Part shown: positions 1 through 9,115 of the stretch, piece after piece
Numbering within the stretch: the stretch's first letter is position 1
Layout of the letters: each line of letters opens with the position of its first letter
Assembly: GCF_009827535.1 (NCBI RefSeq)
Contig: NZ_WTYN01000001.1
Coordinates: 1,922,001 to 1,986,000 of the forward strand
Reading direction: 5' to 3'
Length of the DNA: 64,000 bases
From: Qipengyuania oceanensis
GTDB lineage: Bacteria; Pseudomonadota; Alphaproteobacteria; Sphingomonadales; Sphingomonadaceae
Notes under the pieces: generated by a model
Database searches by the model: none
What the model was told of the DNA's origin: nothing
What the model saw: only the letters and a program-made list of their open reading frames with translations
Translations under genes and position numbers: made by a program

Positions 1-2
1 AG

Positions 3-131
3 ATGGCGGCCACCATGGCCGGCAAGCCGTTCTACCTGCGCTGCGGCTACGTGGTGGAGGCCGAGTGGGAAGACACCAATGGCGAGGTTCCGGTCCCGCT
101 CGCCACCATGGCCAAGACCCTTCAGGAATAA
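3..131 (+). CDS. GNAT acetyltransferase, C-terminal fragment
   Basis: This is the last 42 codons of a gene that begins outside the window. The residues [13 protein letters not shown] followed by a hydrophobic strand are the typical end of a GNAT N-acetyltransferase fold, where an FY-x-x-x-G-F/Y turn lies next to acetyl-CoA. The substrate cannot be told from this tail. The gene converges on the YkvA-like gene, and the two 3' ends overlap by 10 bases. The in-frame ATG at position 3 is probably internal, because no upstream sequence is available to judge it. Confidence 0.6.
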   Translation: MAATMAGKPFYLRCGYVVEAEWEDTNGEVPVPLATMAKTLQE

Positions 132-529
132 CGCAAAAGGGCCAGCGCGGTGACTGCCACCGCAGCCAGCCACAGCGCGACGACGAACAGCAGACCCGCG
201 ATCGATTGCGGCCGTTCGGCCAGCTGCGCGGCGCTTGCGCGCAACTCGTCCATCAGCGGATCGGGAATCAGGCGGACAACCAGCCAGATGCCGGCTGGCA
301 CGGTCACGAGGTCGTCGAGGAGCCCCAGCACCGGGATGAAATCCGGGATCAGGTCGATCGGCGAGAATGCATAGGCAGCGACCGCGCCGGCCAGCAACTT
401 GGCGGCGATCGGTGTGCGCGGATCACGCGCAGCCAGCCATAGCGCGAGCGCGTCGCGCTTGAGCCGGCGTGCTGCCTCCTTGAGGCTAGCCAGCCAGGAT
501 GTCCTTGATGAAGGCGGCGCAGCGTTCAC
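122..529 (-). CDS. YkvA family (DUF1232) membrane protein
   Basis: A small membrane protein of 135 residues. The core [19 protein letters not shown] (residues about 52-70) is the DUF1232/YkvA signature, and a second hydrophobic segment follows near residues 110-130. The biochemical role of the family is unknown. The start taken is a GTG 44 bases inside the 3' end of the upstream GMC oxidoreductase gene. No closer ATG keeps the basic N-terminal helix ([11 protein letters not shown]), so it is probably translated by coupling to the oxidoreductase gene. The family call is firm; the exact start is less so. Confidence 0.8.
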   Translation of the reverse strand: MNAAPPSSRTSWLASLKEAARRLKRDALALWLAARDPRTPIAAKLLAGAVAAYAFSPIDLIPDFIPVLGLLDDLVTVPAGIWLVVRLIPDPLMDELRASAAQLAERPQSIAGLLFVVALWLAAVAVTALALLRYS

Positions 530-2075
530 CGATCATGATCGAGGGCGCATTCGTGTTGCCGCTCACCAGGCGCGGCATGACCGAGGCGTCTGCGATCCAC
601 AGCCCATCGACATCGCGCGAGGCGAGTTCGGTATCGACGACGGAGGCTTCGTCCGAACCCATCCGGCAAGTTCCGACCGGGTGATACACGGTATCGGCGC
701 GGCTGCGGATCAGCTCGTCCAGCGCATCGTCGTCGTAGAGATCGATCGGGTAGCGGTCCCGCGGCTGGTAATTCGCCAACGGCGGCGCATCGACGATCCG
801 GTGCGACAGCCGGACGCCCGCGCGCATGACGGCCATGTCGCGATCGTCGTCGAAGAAGTTGGGATCGATGCGCGGTGCGTCGGCGGCATCGGCGCTGTTG
901 AGGGTCACCGTCCCACGGCTTTCCGGTCGCAGGACGCAGGCATGGAGCGAGAAGCCGTGGCCCTTCACCTGCTCGCGGCCGTGGTCCTCCAGCATGGCGG
1001 GCACGAAGTGCCATTGCACATCGGGTGCGGGTGCATCGTCCATCACCTTCCAGAAGCCGCCAGCCTCGGCGAAACACGTGGTCATGGCACCGGTGCGCTT
1101 GCGGCGATGTTCCACCAGCGCGGCTGCCATCTTGAGCGTTCCGGCAAGGCTGCTGCCGAAGAAGTCCTTGCTCTGCGTCTCCCAGCTCGAGACATAGTCG
1201 ATATGGTCCTGCAGGTCCGCGCCGACCGACGGGCGATCGGCAACGACTTCGATGCCGTGTTCCTTGAGATGTCCTGCCGGGCCGATCCCCGACAGCATCA
1301 TGATCTGCGGCGAATTGAAAGCGCCCGCGCTCAGGATTACGCCGCCGCGTGCATGGATCACTTCGCGCTTGCCGCCCCGGCGGATCGCGACGCCGCTCGC
1401 GCGGCCATCCTCGAACACGATTTTCTCGACCAGCGCATCGGTCCGGATGTCGAAATTCTTCTTGCCGCGTAGCGGCTCGACATAGGCTCGCGCAGCCGAC
1501 CAGCGCTCGCCATTCTTCTGCGTCACCTGGTAGAGGCCGAAACCGGCCTGGCTCTCGCCGTTGAAATCGGGGTTGCGCGGAAGCTGAAGCGTAGCGGCGC
1601 TTTCGACGAATGCGGTGCTGCCCGGGTTCGGGCTACGCTGGTTGCTTACCCGCAGTGGGCCGTTCGAGCCGTGATAGGCATTCGGCCCGCGCTCGTTATC
1701 CTCGGCCTTCTTGAAGAACGGCAGCACGTCGTCATAGGCCCAACCGTCGCAGCCGAGCGCGGCCCAGTTGTCGTAATCCCAGGCATTGCCGCGGATGTAG
1801 ACCATGGCGTTGATCGCGGACGAGCCGCCGAGCCCGCGCCCGCGAGGCTGGTAGCCGGTCCGGCCGTTCAAGCCCTTCTGGGGGACGGTTTCGTACCGAT
1901 AGTTCGACTTGTCGCCGATGAAGGGCATGAAGCCCGGCGTCTTGACCCGGAAATTGTCGTTGCGCCCGCCGGCCTCGATCAGACAGACCGACAGCTTGCC
2001 GTCTTCCGCGAGGCGTCCAGCCGCCGCGCTCCCGCCGCTGCCGCCGCCGATGACGATGAAATCGAATGTCGCCAA
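486..2075 (-). CDS. GMC family FAD-dependent oxidoreductase (choline dehydrogenase-like)
   Basis: A 529-residue flavoprotein of the glucose-methanol-choline family, which oxidises alcohols to aldehydes with FAD. The FAD-binding GGGSGG lies at residues 10-15. A second family signature ([18 protein letters not shown]) begins near residue 79. The catalytic block HPVGTCRM is near residue 465 with GNTNAPSIM near 507. The length fits BetA and alkan-1-ol dehydrogenase homologues. No betaine aldehyde dehydrogenase or BetI is nearby, so choline is not supported as substrate. It lies 24 bases downstream of a sterol-desaturase-like hydroxylase on the same strand, so a lipid or terpenoid alcohol is a plausible but unproven substrate. 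Confidence 0.88.
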   Translation of the reverse strand: MATFDFIVIGGGSGGSAAAGRLAEDGKLSVCLIEAGGRNDNFRVKTPGFMPFIGDKSNYRYETVPQKGLNGRTGYQPRGRGLGGSSAINAMVYIRGNAWDYDNWAALGCDGWAYDDVLPFFKKAEDNERGPNAYHGSNGPLRVSNQRSPNPGSTAFVESAATLQLPRNPDFNGESQAGFGLYQVTQKNGERWSAARAYVEPLRGKKNFDIRTDALVEKIVFEDGRASGVAIRRGGKREVIHARGGVILSAGAFNSPQIMMLSGIGPAGHLKEHGIEVVADRPSVGADLQDHIDYVSSWETQSKDFFGSSLAGTLKMAAALVEHRRKRTGAMTTCFAEAGGFWKVMDDAPAPDVQWHFVPAMLEDHGREQVKGHGFSLHACVLRPESRGTVTLNSADAADAPRIDPNFFDDDRDMAVMRAGVRLSHRIVDAPPLANYQPRDRYPIDLYDDDALDELIRSRADTVYHPVGTCRMGSDEASVVDTELASRDVDGLWIADASVMPRLVSGNTNAPSIMIGERCAAFIKDILAG

Positions 2076-2099
2076 TGCTCTCTCCTTACCCGGATCAGG

Positions 2100-3053
2100 C
2101 TAGGCGGCGCGTCCGCGTCCTGCAATCGGGTTTTCGGCTGCAACCGGATCTTCGGCCACCTGGCGGCTCGCCAGCCAGCGCGCACGGATGGTGTCGGAGG
2201 TGTCGCGGCTGCCGTCATGCGTCCAGCCGGGTTCGCGCAGCAGGTAGGATAGCTTGTGCTTCCAAGGGGCGCGCCAGATGTCCTGCGCCATCCCGATCCA
2301 TTCGTGGAAGACTGACCACAGCAGGTTGAAGCTGCCGAGCTGCCTGACGATCCCGTAGCGAATGCGTTCTTCGTCGGGGCGCTCCTCCTCGAAGGTGCCG
2401 AACAGGCGGTCCCAGACGATGAAGACACCGGCGTAGTTGCGGTCGAGGTAGCGCGGATTGGTCGCGTGGTGGACGCGGTGGTGGCTCGGCGTGTTCATCA
2501 CCGCTTCGAACCAGCGCGGCATCTTGCCGATCGCCTCTGTGTGGATCCAGAATTGGTAGATCAGGTTGAACCCGCCGCAGATGGCGATCATCACCGGGTG
2601 GAAACCGAGCAGGACGAGCGGCAACTTGAATGCCAGGCCCAGCGTGAACGCCCCGGTCCATGTCTGCCGCAGCGCGGTCGACAGGTTGTAATGCTGGCTC
2701 GAGTGGTGATTGACGTGGCTCGCCCAGAACCAGCGGATGCGATGGCCGGCGCGGTGGACCCAGTAATAGGCGAGGTCGTCGAGCACGAAGCACAGCGGCC
2801 AGGCCCACCAGACCGTCCACCATTCGCGACCGAAGTCGAAAATCCGCCATTCCCAGGCAGCGAAAAATACGAGAATCGCGAACCCGCCGAACAGCACGCC
2901 GGCGACCGTGCTTCCGAGACCGAAGGCAAGACTGGTGAGCGTGTCCCTGGCTTCGTAGGCGCCGGGCTTGCGTTTCCACGCCCAGAGCATCTCGACCAGC
3001 ACGAGCAGGACGAAGCCGGGCACGGCATAATCCACGGGCGAGAAATCAGGCAT
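2100..3053 (-). CDS. Sterol desaturase / fatty acid hydroxylase superfamily protein
   Basis: An integral membrane diiron oxygenase of 317 residues. The histidine clusters expected for the non-haem diiron site are present: HRAGH (100-104), HVNHH (113-117), a single H at 171 and HHRVHH (191-196). Hydrophobic segments lie near residues 10-25, 45-67 and 140-170. Family members hydroxylate or desaturate sterols, carotenoids or lipids with O2. The particular substrate cannot be read from sequence. The ATG overlaps the stop of the upstream small membrane protein gene by 8 bases, and the GMC oxidoreductase follows after 24 bases. This suggests a hydroxylation followed by alcohol oxidation. Confidence 0.88.
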   Translation of the reverse strand: MPDFSPVDYAVPGFVLLVLVEMLWAWKRKPGAYEARDTLTSLAFGLGSTVAGVLFGGFAILVFFAAWEWRIFDFGREWWTVWWAWPLCFVLDDLAYYWVHRAGHRIRWFWASHVNHHSSQHYNLSTALRQTWTGAFTLGLAFKLPLVLLGFHPVMIAICGGFNLIYQFWIHTEAIGKMPRWFEAVMNTPSHHRVHHATNPRYLDRNYAGVFIVWDRLFGTFEEERPDEERIRYGIVRQLGSFNLLWSVFHEWIGMAQDIWRAPWKHKLSYLLREPGWTHDGSRDTSDTIRARWLASRQVAEDPVAAENPIAGRGRAA

Positions 3054-3459
3054 CGTGGCTCGTACCTATCGCCGAAACCGCCTGAACCCAAGCCGAAGCG
3101 CCTTCGTCCAGGTCGAGCGTGACCGTCCCGTATCGTTTCTCGCCGGTATCGAGGACCAGTTTCTCGCCGTCGATCCGGGCCTTCGCCCCAGGCGTCAGGA
3201 TCCGTCCTGCGAAATGCGCGCCATGCTTCTTCAGCACCAGCACCCGGCCCCGGGCATCGCGCAGAAGCGCAGCCTCGCCACTACGAGAAACGGCAGCATC
3301 AACCGGAGAAAACCCGTGCTCGACCTCGTTGGCGATGTCGCGCGCGTGGCCGGCATCTTGGATCGAAGCGTCGTTCCCAAGCCTCAGTCGCGCTGCGATC
3401 CACGCCAGCACCAGGATCGCGATCAACGACCCGGCGAACTGGAGCAGCGCGCCGGACAT
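3046..3459 (-). CDS. Small single-pass membrane protein
   Basis: A 137-residue protein with one N-terminal membrane helix (about residues 6-22, ending LAWIAARL) and a soluble C-terminal part of beta character (ARIDGEKLVLDTGEKRYGTVTLDL). The soluble part contains GRVLVLKKHGAHFAGR, which reads like a small beta-rich fold facing either side of the membrane. I do not recognise the family. The start MSGALLQFAG was chosen over an upstream in-frame ATG that would run into the DUF442 gene. The stop overlaps the desaturase-like start, so the two are probably co-translated. Confidence 0.6.
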   Translation of the reverse strand: MSGALLQFAGSLIAILVLAWIAARLRLGNDASIQDAGHARDIANEVEHGFSPVDAAVSRSGEAALLRDARGRVLVLKKHGAHFAGRILTPGAKARIDGEKLVLDTGEKRYGTVTLDLDEGASAWVQAVSAIGTSHDA

Positions 3460-3464
3460 GAGGC

Positions 3465-3905
3465 TCACCTGCCCGCGCGGCTCGCCAGCATGTCCATGGC
3501 CGGCCGCACCGGCGTGACGTCGTAGCCCGCGGCTGCGGCCTGCGCCGCGATCTCGTCCGGGTTGCGACCCTTGCGGGCCTGGACAAGGCTCCACAGCAGC
3601 GTCGAACGCGTGCCGGACCGGCAGTAGGCCAGCACCTTGCCTTCGGCACCGTCGAGCGCCTGCTCCATCGCTTCGATCTGCGGTTCGCTGAAGCCGCTGT
3701 GAGTGATCGGGATGGCGGTGAAGGTCAGGCCGCGCTCGGCGGCGGCTTCGGCCATTTCTTCATGGGTGGGCTGGCCGGCGTCCTCGCCATCCGGGCGATT
3801 GCACACCACCAGCGTGACGCCCCGGGCCTTGGCCTCGTCGAGATCGGCCAAGCCGATCTGCGGGCTCGCAATCACCTGTTCGTCGATGACGTGGAAATCG
3901 CTCAT
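3465..3905 (-). CDS. DUF442 / TIGR01244 phosphatase-like sulfur transferase family protein
   Basis: A 146-residue cytosolic protein of the DUF442 family, which shares the tyrosine-phosphatase/rhodanese-like fold and includes the N-terminal domain of Blh sulfur-dioxygenase fusions. The active loop is AYCRSGTRS with C95 and R100. It also has the family's CNRPDGED (35-42) and PITHSGFS segments. C-x4-R is shorter than the C-x5-R loop of classical tyrosine phosphatases. The family has been linked to persulfide and sulfide handling, but no persulfide dioxygenase is adjacent here. Its ATG overlaps the terC stop in an ATGA. Confidence 0.85.
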   Translation of the reverse strand: MSDFHVIDEQVIASPQIGLADLDEAKARGVTLVVCNRPDGEDAGQPTHEEMAEAAAERGLTFTAIPITHSGFSEPQIEAMEQALDGAEGKVLAYCRSGTRSTLLWSLVQARKGRNPDEIAAQAAAAGYDVTPVRPAMDMLASRAGR

Positions 3906-4720
3906 GCGGAAGCCTCCTTTTCGCGGGCGATGCGCCGGCGCCGGTTGCGCTGGACGATGTTCAGGATCTCGACCCCGACGGAGAAGCCCATCGCGGCGTA
4001 GATGTAGCCCTTGGGCACGTGGAAACCGAAGCCGTCCGCTATGAGAACCAAGCCTATCATCACGAGGAATGCGAGCGCCAGCATCACCAGCGTCGGGTTC
4101 TTCTCGATGAAATTGGCGAGCGGATCGGCCGCGACCATCATGATGCCGACGGTAATGACAACTGCGGCGACCATGATCGGGATCTCGTCGGTCATGCCGA
4201 CCGCGGTCAGGATCGAATCGACGGAGAAGACGATGTCGATCGCGACGATCTGGGCGATGACCGCGCCGAAGGTCGCCTTCACGGCGTCGGCCGTGCCGGG
4301 GGTCTTGTCGAGCAGGTCGCCCGAATCGTCCTCCGGCTCCATCGAGTGATGGATTTCCTTGGTCGCCTTCCACAGCAGGAAGAAGCCGCCCGCCAGCAGG
4401 ATCAGGTCGCGCCCGGAAAAGGCCGTCTCGAAAGTGGGCTCGCCAGTGTATTCGTTTTGCCCGCCTTGGAAGCCCAGGTCGAACAGCGGGGTCTGCAGGG
4501 TCACGATCCAGCCGATCAGCATCAGCAGCCCGATGCGCATGATCAGCGCGAGCGACAGGCCGATGCGGCGCGCTTTCTGCTGCTGGTGCTCGGGCAGCTT
4601 GTTCGAAAGGATCGCGATGAAAATGAGATTGTCGACGCCGAGCACGACTTCGAGCGCGATGAGCGTCAGCAGCGCCAGCCAGGCGGCAGGGTCGCTCAGC
4701 AATGCAATGATGGTGTCCAT
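3902..4720 (-). CDS. TerC family integral membrane protein
   Basis: A 272-residue membrane protein with about seven helices. The TerC signature residues are seen in LGVDNLIF (D30) and, in the second half, in IVAIDIVFSVDSI. Members are linked to metal (Mn2+) export and tellurium resistance. The acidic residues inside helices 1 and 5 are the conserved ion-site candidates. The start MDTIIALL was chosen because an upstream in-frame ATG adds 18 polar residues lacking family character. It is the first gene of the minus-strand run. A 258-base gap separates it from the divergent cold-shock gene. Confidence 0.88.
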   Translation of the reverse strand: MDTIIALLSDPAAWLALLTLIALEVVLGVDNLIFIAILSNKLPEHQQQKARRIGLSLALIMRIGLLMLIGWIVTLQTPLFDLGFQGGQNEYTGEPTFETAFSGRDLILLAGGFFLLWKATKEIHHSMEPEDDSGDLLDKTPGTADAVKATFGAVIAQIVAIDIVFSVDSILTAVGMTDEIPIMVAAVVITVGIMMVAADPLANFIEKNPTLVMLALAFLVMIGLVLIADGFGFHVPKGYIYAAMGFSVGVEILNIVQRNRRRRIAREKEASA

Positions 4721-4978
4721 CGGCACTCGATGCCGCCCGCCACGCGCCGTTGCAAGCAAGTTCGGCTGCGGCACGGATTATGCGAAAATGTCACAAAATC
4801 GCGCCACTAAAGGCGGGATTGTTAAATAATTCGCGTCAAGTGCTTTTTAGCGCTATGCAAGGCGTTTGTGAGGCGGGGGACGCAGCATCTTGCATGCCCT
4901 TGCCGTGGCTGGCCGCGTTGTCGCCCGGGCCGGTCGCGATCGAACGAGCGGGCGACACGACAAGGTACGAATAGACTT
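4721..4978. promoter_or_regulatory. Divergent intergenic region terC / cold-shock gene
   Basis: A 258-base gap between divergent genes must hold promoters for both. The part at about 4790-4860 is the only clearly AT-rich stretch. The rest, to the cold-shock ATG, would give that mRNA a leader of roughly 120-150 bases if transcription starts there. Long structured leaders are common for cold-shock genes, but no specific cold-box motif could be confirmed by eye, and no convincing -35/-10 pair was identified. Confidence 0.4.
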
Positions 4979-5779
4979 ATGGGTTACGATAAAGGGCGGC
5001 GGCGCGGGCGGGACAAGCGCGACGGTTTCGGTGAAGACAACTTCGATCCGTTCGGCGGCGGCGGCGGCGGCGATTTCGGGGGCGGCCGCGACTTCGGTGG
5101 CGGTGGCGACCGCTTCGGCGGCGGTGGCGGCGGAGACCGGTTCGGCGGCGGCGGCGATCGTTTTGGTGGCGGTGGCGGCGGTGGCCGCGGCGGCTTTGGT
5201 GGCGGCGCCCCGCGTGGCGGCGGCGGTGGCGGTGGCGGCGGTTTCAACCGCATGCCCGCACAGGTCGTCGGTACCGGCAAGGGCACGGTGAAATTCTTCA
5301 ACGGCCAGAAGGGCTTCGGCTTCATCCAGCAGGAAACCGGCGGTGAGGACGTGTTCGTTCACATCAGTGCGGTCGAGCGGGCCGGTCTCGAAGGTCTTGC
5401 CGAAGGGCAGGAACTCGAATTCAATCTGGTCGATCGCGGCGGCAAGGTGTCCGCGCAGGATCTGCAGATCGTGGGCGACGTCATCCCCGTCGAACAGAGC
5501 GGTGGTGGCGGCGGCAGCGCCGGCGGCCCTCGTGGCGGTGCTCCGCAGCGCGAGCTTACGGGCGAGAAAGCAACCGGCACGGTCAAGTTCTTCAACGCGA
5601 TGAAGGGCTTCGGCTTCCTCGTCCGCGACGATGGCCAGCCCGATGCGTTCGTGCACATCAGCGCAGTCGAGCGGTCGGGCCTGCAGGGCATCAACGAAGG
5701 CGAACGCTACGAGTTCGACCTCGAAGTCGACCGACGAGGCAAGCATTCGGCGGTCAACCTCGTGCCTGTCGAGAGTTGA
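4979..5779 (+). CDS. Cold-shock protein with two CSDs and glycine-rich N-terminus
   Basis: A 266-residue RNA-binding protein. Residues 1-20 are basic ([10 protein letters not shown]). Residues 25-90 are a glycine-rich low-complexity tract with repeated DRFGGGG units and RGG-like spots. Two cold-shock domains follow. CSD1 (about 97-168) has RNP1 KGFGFI at 111-116 and RNP2 VFVHI at 125-129. CSD2 (about 196-266) has KGFGFL at 209-214 and AFVHI at 223-227. A short Gly-rich linker (174-190) joins them. Double-CSD proteins are usual in alphaproteobacteria, but the long N-terminal Gly tract is unusual. The likely role is RNA chaperone or antiterminator. The ATG begins the basic segment; upstream in-frame starts add only GC-rich noise. 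Confidence 0.88.
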   Translation: MGYDKGRRRGRDKRDGFGEDNFDPFGGGGGGDFGGGRDFGGGGDRFGGGGGGDRFGGGGDRFGGGGGGGRGGFGGGAPRGGGGGGGGGFNRMPAQVVGTGKGTVKFFNGQKGFGFIQQETGGEDVFVHISAVERAGLEGLAEGQELEFNLVDRGGKVSAQDLQIVGDVIPVEQSGGGGGSAGGPRGGAPQRELTGEKATGTVKFFNAMKGFGFLVRDDGQPDAFVHISAVERSGLQGINEGERYEFDLEVDRRGKHSAVNLVPVES

Positions 5780-5785
5780 CGGCCC

Positions 5786-5819
5786 GGCTTGCCAGCCGCC
5801 GCTAGGGGCGGCACAAGCC
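5786..5819 (+). terminator. Hairpin downstream of the cold-shock gene
   Basis: An outer stem GGCTTG (5786-5791) / CAAGCC (5814-5819) encloses an inner stem GCCGCC (5795-5800) / GGCGGC (5807-5812). It begins 7 bases after the stop codon. No T-run follows, so it may be a weak terminator or a 3' stabilising structure between the cold-shock gene and argD. Confidence 0.4.
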
Positions 5820-5906
5820 AGCACTGAATTGACGGGTGGCGGCTCCCTTGCGGGGTCGCCATTTGTCGTTTGCCCCTTTGCAAAGATTTACCGGAGAGCT
5901 TTTCCG

Positions 5907-7094
5907 ATGACCATTTCCGCCTTGATGCCCGTCTATCCCCGCTGCGACGTGCGGCCCGTCAAGGGCGATCACTGCCATCTCATCGACGAGGACGGCACGC
6001 GCTATCTCGACTTTGCCAGCGGTATCGCGGTCAATCTGCTCGGCCATTCGCATCCGGCCCTCATCGGCGCGATCCAGCGCCAGGCCGAAACGCTGATGCA
6101 CGTCTCGAACCTCTACGGCAGCCCGCAGGGCGAGGAACTGGCGCAGATGCTGGTCGACAAGACCTTCGCCGACACCGTTTTCTTCACCAACTCCGGCGCC
6201 GAGGCGGTGGAATGCGCGATCAAGACGGCGCGCGCCTATCACCAGTCGGCGGGCAATACCGACAAGTTCGAGATCATTACCTTCACCAACGCGTTCCACG
6301 GCCGCACGATGGCGACGATCAGCGCCTCGAACCAGAAGAAGATGCACACCGGCTTCATGCCGTTGCTCGCCGGCTTCAAATACGCCGAGTTCGACGATCT
6401 GGAGAGCGCCAAGGCGCTGATGGGCCCCAACACGGCCGGTTTCCTTGTCGAGCCGATCCAGGGCGAAGGGGGCATTCGTCCTGCATCTGCCGAGTTCATG
6501 CAGGGTCTTCGCCAGCTGTGCGACGAAAACGACCTGATGCTTGTTCTCGACGAGGTGCAGTGCGGCGTTGCACGGACAGGCAAGCTCTATGCCTACGAGC
6601 ATTACGGGATCGAGCCGGACATTATGGCGACCGCCAAGGGGATCGGCGGCGGGTTTCCGCTCGGCGCTTGCCTGGCGACCGAAAAGGCGGCCCGCGGCAT
6701 GGTTTTCGGGACGCACGGATCGACCTACGGCGGCAATCCGCTTGCCATGGCGGCTGGCAAGGCGGTGATGGATACCGTCGCCAACGACGAATTCCTGGCG
6801 AAGGTTCGCGAGTTAGGCGACCGGCTGCGTTCGCGGCTCGAGCAGTTCATCGGCAATTATCCGGAGCTGTTCGAACTCGTTCGTGGCGAAGGCCTGATGC
6901 TCGGCCTCAAGATGAAGGTCGAGAGCCGGCCGTTCTTCGTCCACCTGCGCGACAATCACCAGCTGCTGACGGTCGCTGCCGGCGACAACACGTTGCGGGT
7001 GTTGCCTCCCCTGGTCATCGGCGATGCCGAGATCGACGAGTTCATGGACAAGCTGTCCGCCGGCGCGGCCAGCTACGAATCTCCGGAAGGCTAG
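5907..7094 (+). CDS. argD: Acetylornithine aminotransferase
   Basis: A 395-residue class III PLP aminotransferase that converts N-acetylglutamate semialdehyde to N-acetylornithine in arginine synthesis. It shows the substrate/cofactor segments [14 protein letters not shown] and [14 protein letters not shown]. The PLP lysine is in [14 protein letters not shown] (K244). The C-terminus has GEGLMLG. Length matches the ArgD family. The ATG at 5907 follows GGAGAG at 5892-5897 with 9 bases between; longer in-frame versions run into the cold-shock gene. argF starts 5 bases after its stop, which supports the arginine assignment over GABA or ornithine aminotransferase. Confidence 0.93.
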   Translation: MTISALMPVYPRCDVRPVKGDHCHLIDEDGTRYLDFASGIAVNLLGHSHPALIGAIQRQAETLMHVSNLYGSPQGEELAQMLVDKTFADTVFFTNSGAEAVECAIKTARAYHQSAGNTDKFEIITFTNAFHGRTMATISASNQKKMHTGFMPLLAGFKYAEFDDLESAKALMGPNTAGFLVEPIQGEGGIRPASAEFMQGLRQLCDENDLMLVLDEVQCGVARTGKLYAYEHYGIEPDIMATAKGIGGGFPLGACLATEKAARGMVFGTHGSTYGGNPLAMAAGKAVMDTVANDEFLAKVRELGDRLRSRLEQFIGNYPELFELVRGEGLMLGLKMKVESRPFFVHLRDNHQLLTVAAGDNTLRVLPPLVIGDAEIDEFMDKLSAGAASYESPEG

Positions 7095-7099
7095 GGACG

Positions 7100-8029
7100 A
7101 TGCAGCACTTCCTCGACCTCGCCGATGCGGGCGGCGACGCGCTGGCAGCGATGCTGAACGATGCGCAGGATCGCAAGGCTGCTCGCCTGGGCTGGCCCAA
7201 GGGCAGGCCGGACGCGGATGCACCCTTGGCCGGCCATGTGCTGGCGATGATCTTCGAGAAGAATTCGACGCGGACCCGCGTCAGCTTCGACATCGCCATG
7301 CGCCAGCTGGGCGGAAGTGCGCTCATCCTCGATTCGGGGACCAGCCAGCTGGGCCGCGGAGAAAGCATCGCCGATACCGCGCGGGTTCTCAGCCGGATGG
7401 TCGATGCGATCATGATCCGGACCGACGATCACCAGAAGGCCGTGGATCTGGCGAAGCATGCCAGCGTCCCGGTCATCAACGGGCTGACCGACCGGTCGCA
7501 TCCGTGCCAGATCGTTGCCGACCTGTTGACGATCATCGAACAGGGCAAGGCGCTGCCCGGTCTCGAGCTCGCCTGGCTCGGGGATGGCAACAACGTGCTG
7601 CACTCGATCCTCGAGGCTGCCGGCATATTCAAGTTCAACGTGCGTGTCGGAGTGCCGCAGGGCTACGAACCGGAGGCCGAGTTCGTCGAGATGGCGCGCG
7701 CCGGCGGGGCGAATGTGACGCTCGTGCACGACGCCAACGAGGCTGCGGAAGGCGCGGACATCATCGTGACGGACACTTGGGTGTCGATGGGCCAGGACCA
7801 TGCGCACAACAAGATCGCGGCGATGGCGCCGTTCCAGGTGAACGATGCGCTCATGGCACGGGCGAAGAGCGATGCAAGATTCCTGCATTGTCTCCCGGCA
7901 CATGTCGGCGACGAAGTGTCGGAAAGCGTGTTCGAGAGCGACCGGTCGGTCGTCTTCGACGAGGCCGAGAATCGCATCCATGCGCAAAAGTCGGTTTTGC
8001 TGTGGTGCAACGGGCTGATCGGCGACTGA
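7100..8029 (+). CDS. argF: Ornithine carbamoyltransferase (anabolic)
   Basis: A 309-residue cytosolic enzyme that makes citrulline from ornithine and carbamoyl phosphate. The carbamoyl-phosphate loop STRTR is at residues 56-60. The HPCQIVADL motif, the ornithine-side DTWVSMGQ and the catalytic HCLPAH loop are all present. It is the second gene of an argD-argF pair, 5 bases behind argD, the common alphaproteobacterial order. hslO follows after 46 bases and may be co-transcribed. Confidence 0.94.
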   Translation: MQHFLDLADAGGDALAAMLNDAQDRKAARLGWPKGRPDADAPLAGHVLAMIFEKNSTRTRVSFDIAMRQLGGSALILDSGTSQLGRGESIADTARVLSRMVDAIMIRTDDHQKAVDLAKHASVPVINGLTDRSHPCQIVADLLTIIEQGKALPGLELAWLGDGNNVLHSILEAAGIFKFNVRVGVPQGYEPEAEFVEMARAGGANVTLVHDANEAAEGADIIVTDTWVSMGQDHAHNKIAAMAPFQVNDALMARAKSDARFLHCLPAHVGDEVSESVFESDRSVVFDEAENRIHAQKSVLLWCNGLIGD

Positions 8030-8075
8030 CTTCGCGCTGGCCTGCGGGTCTTTTCGATGGGCCGATCGTTCCCAT

Positions 8076-8999
8076 ATGAACGCGATGGCCGATATGACTG
8101 CAGACAACGCTCCCGTTGCGGAGACCTTTTCCGATCGCGTGCTGGGCTTCACCCTGCCGGCTCGAGACGCGCGCGGGCGCATCGTCAGGCTCGAAGCGCC
8201 GCTGCAGGAAATCCTGTCCGCGCACGATTATCCCGCGCCCATCACCCATCTGCTGGCCGAAGCGCTGGTGCTGGCGGCCCTGCTCGGCAGTCTCATCAAG
8301 GGAGAAGGTGCGCAACTGACGATGCAGGCGCAGACCCAGGGTGGCCCGGTACGGCTGCTGGTGTGCGACTACCGGGGCGGTGAATTGCGCGGCTATGCCG
8401 ACTTCGATGCCGATGCGGTTGCGAACGTTGGCGCGAACCCCTCGCTCGCGACACTGTTCGGCGAGGGCTATCTCGGTATCACTTTCGACGTCGGAACGAA
8501 AGGCGAGCGTTACCAGGGAATCGTCCCGCTGGAAGGCGATAGCCTGTCGCATGCCTGCGAGAACTATTTCGCGCAGAGCGAGCAGGTGCCGACGATGATC
8601 AGCGTTGCCGTCAGCAGCGACGGCGGCAAATGCAGAGCGGCGGGGCTTCTCGTGCAGCACCTGCCCGATGGCGAAGAAGGTCGCGAACGCCTGCATGCGC
8701 GGATGGACCACCCGCACTGGGAGCATGTTTCGGTGATCGCCGGAACGATCCGCCACGACGAACTGCTCGAACCTGAGCTTTCCATGGAAGCGCTGGTCTG
8801 GCGGCTGTTCCACGAAGAGGAAGAAGTCCGGATACTGCCGGGCGCTGCGCTCACCCGTGGCTGTCGGTGCAGCGTCGAGCATTACGAGCAGGTTTTGCGG
8901 GGTTTTCCCGAAGAAGAACGCGTCGACATGCGCGACGAGAACGGCGTCATCAGCGTCGATTGCGCGTTCTGTTCCAAGGTTTTCCCGATCGTCCTGTAA
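8076..8999 (+). CDS. hslO: Redox-regulated chaperone Hsp33
   Basis: A 307-residue holdase chaperone activated by oxidation. The C-terminal zinc/redox switch is complete, with C263-x-C265 (GCRCS) and C296-x-x-C299 (DCAFC). The N-terminal domain has the family segments HLLAEALVLAALLGSLIKG and LGITFDVG. Placement directly after argD-argF is frequent in sphingomonads and related orders, as I recall. A second ATG at 8085 is equally possible as start; only three residues differ. Confidence 0.93.
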   Translation: MNAMADMTADNAPVAETFSDRVLGFTLPARDARGRIVRLEAPLQEILSAHDYPAPITHLLAEALVLAALLGSLIKGEGAQLTMQAQTQGGPVRLLVCDYRGGELRGYADFDADAVANVGANPSLATLFGEGYLGITFDVGTKGERYQGIVPLEGDSLSHACENYFAQSEQVPTMISVAVSSDGGKCRAAGLLVQHLPDGEEGRERLHARMDHPHWEHVSVIAGTIRHDELLEPELSMEALVWRLFHEEEEVRILPGAALTRGCRCSVEHYEQVLRGFPEEERVDMRDENGVISVDCAFCSKVFPIVL

Positions 9000-9049
9000 C
9001 GGTTCAGTTTCGCTTTTCTACAATCCCCGTAACCCCTTCAGGAGTTAAC

Positions 9050-9115
9050 ATGACGTCATGCGATTCGCCGGCAAGTTCTTTTCCGCGCCTTCCGGTCGCG
9101 TTCTGCGACGGTTGA
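9050..9115 (+). CDS. Possible 21-codon leader ORF overlapping the next start
   Basis: An ATG at 9050 is preceded at ideal spacing by AGGAG (9040-9044). The reading frame (MTSCDSPASSF...) stops after 21 residues and lies out of frame over the first 58 bases of the secreted-protein gene. The best ribosome-binding site therefore serves this short frame rather than the ATG at 9058. It could be a leader peptide coupling translation, or the site may simply serve 9058 at long spacing. No similarity is recognised. Confidence 0.25.
   Translation: MTSCDSPASSFPRLPVAFCDG

Noticed and set aside
4780-4860. Specific cold-box element for the cold-shock gene
   Set aside because: The AT-rich patch is suggestive, but no motif match could be established by eye.
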